Below, piece by piece: positions 62,922 to 64,000 of a stretch of 64,000 nucleotides of DNA. The stretch is from Strigamia acuminata (lineage: Eukaryota > Arthropoda > Chilopoda > Geophilomorpha > Linotaeniidae). The stretch is from the NCBI GenBank assembly GCA_949358305.1, contig OX442314.1, positions 3,971,087-4,035,086 on the forward strand, written 5' to 3'. The notes beneath the pieces were generated by a model. The model saw only the letters and a program-made list of their open reading frames with translations, ran no database searches and was not told where the DNA came from. The position numbers were made by a program, and so were the translations under genes. The first letter of the stretch is position 1. Every line of letters starts with the position of its first letter.

Positions 62922-64000
62922 CTACACGTACGAATTTTCTACTTTTGCTTTCTTGCCAATCTTCCTCGCGGTCAGTGAAAATGACCACTTGTCTCCGCTA
63001 GTCCAATCGTTACCTGTCAAACGGAATTTAAATTGATTTAAATTGAATATGAAACAACGAATATATATAAAATAGCTTTCGTGCCTCGGCGGAGATTGCA
63101 TCGGTCGAGTCACGACGTTGGCAATGGCGTTGGCGATAGCGTGGGCATTGGCGATGATGTTGGTGAAAGCGTTGGCGATGGCGTTGATCACTGGGGGCTG
63201 CTCGTCGACTGGTTGAAACTCGATCAGTCCACGCTCGTTCAGCCTGGGCATGGCGGCCCGCGCGTACTCCTGCTGCTGCCTCTGCACGGCCGGGAACGGC
63301 GTCTTACTCGGGTCGTTCTTCAGCTCCATCGCCTGCACTTCCGGGTGCGTCGCTACGTACTCTTGCTTCGCCTTCTTGGCGCCCTCCCGGACCTCCAGCC
63401 GATGCAGTTCATCGTCGTTCGAGAATTGAGGACACCTGCGTTCACATTTATGTCGAAAATTGAATTTTTAGAAAAGTGAATTTTTTTGGCCTAAAAATGG
63501 ATTTTTGGAAAAGTGAACTTTTGGGCCTAAAATTGGATTTTTGGAAAATTGAATTTTGACCTAAAATTCAATTTTTTGCAATTTTTTTTAGCCTCAAATT
63601 AAATTTTTTTTAGCTTAAAATTGAATTTGTTGGCCTTAAATAAGACATGCTTAATCAACTCGCCTCCCGTTCTCGAAATGCGCGTAGCTGACGATAGGTT
63701 CGCGACACACGTAGCAGAAGTGTTGGCCGCACGTGCACGTCATCTTGTTGCAGCCTTCCTCCTTGACGATGCGCCTCTTGCACCTCGGACACGCGCGCAG
63801 CAGCGCCTCCGTCATCCGATCCTCGATGTACGTGCGGAACTGCACCTCGGACTTCTTCTCGAACTCGTCGCAGCGCAGCGGAAGGTGGTTGGTTTCTTTG
63901 CAAAGCCTTTATCCCCAAAGAGAAATTTTAATAAAATAATTTTTTTTTAAATATTTTCTATTTCTTCACCTGCACGTGACTTTGAAACACTCGGGGTTGA
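62922..64000 (-). CDS. Second RNF216 copy, 3' half, continuing past the window
   Basis: Exon pieces 63970-64000 (start of the RBR exon, cut by the window edge), 63664-63906 (second RING; same 243-base length as copy 1) and 63435 downward to 62922. The protein matches copy 1 almost fully in the RING2 exon, less so in the Ala/Asn-rich tail. The GC donor (GAG|GCGAGT) is conserved and intron sequence is still alignable, so the duplication is recent. At the 3' end the donor of the last intron is lost, and the frame reads through to NDWTSGDKWSFSLTARK and stops at 62922. Whether the copy is functional depends on sequence outside this window. Confidence 0.85.

Overview
This is eukaryotic nuclear DNA from an invertebrate animal. 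Genes are split by short GT-AG introns, and their proteins match animal families: a Nova/Pasilla splicing factor, the SCYL1 pseudokinase, the RNF216 ubiquitin ligase and DEG/ENaC channels. Gene style and transposon content (Mag-type Ty3 elements, hAT, DIRS) fit an arthropod or a relative. I cannot name the species. Coding exons are GC-rich. Introns and intergenic DNA are AT-rich and full of minisatellites.

Layout. 1-3600: AT-rich tandem repeats. 3614-6055 (-): an 813-residue Ser/Pro-rich protein I do not recognise. 6.2-7.3 kb: a TTTTGTC-type repeat. 8.1-14.3 kb (+): Nova/pasilla with three possible first exons and CRE-like palindromes. 16.8-17.5 kb (+): a small coiled-coil gene whose stop lies 19 bp from that of the convergent SCYL1 gene (17514-23755, -, 15 coding exons). 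24.68-27.68 kb (-): RNF216. 30.5 kb: a broken RNF216 fragment. 32307-46835: a nested transposon stack. 47124-49120: a CACTA-like non-autonomous element. 49907-60150 (+): a DEG/ENaC locus encoding two channel units in series, whose large intron holds an inverted-repeat element and a 20-bp minisatellite split by an intact Ty3 retrotransposon. 61.8-62.3 kb: a DIRS fragment. 62.9 kb to the end (-): a second, close copy of the RNF216 3' half.

The nested stack is the most unusual mobile structure. The outer LTR element has 823-bp LTRs differing at two sites, an ACAT duplication and a tRNA-Pro-like primer site. It carries two long ORFs with no recognisable reverse transcriptase, only a decayed integrase-like patch. 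A hAT transposon (8-bp duplication) and a Ty3/Mag element (128-bp identical LTRs, 5-bp duplication) interrupt its first ORF. With both removed on paper, that frame is open for 999 codons.

The most interesting gene observation is the DEG/ENaC locus. One uninterrupted exon encodes the second membrane helix of one channel unit followed by the first membrane helix of the next. The first unit also has reading-frame breaks that need RNA evidence. The host genes are not an operon. The window shows local duplication (RNF216, three copies or fragments) together with recent transposon insertion.
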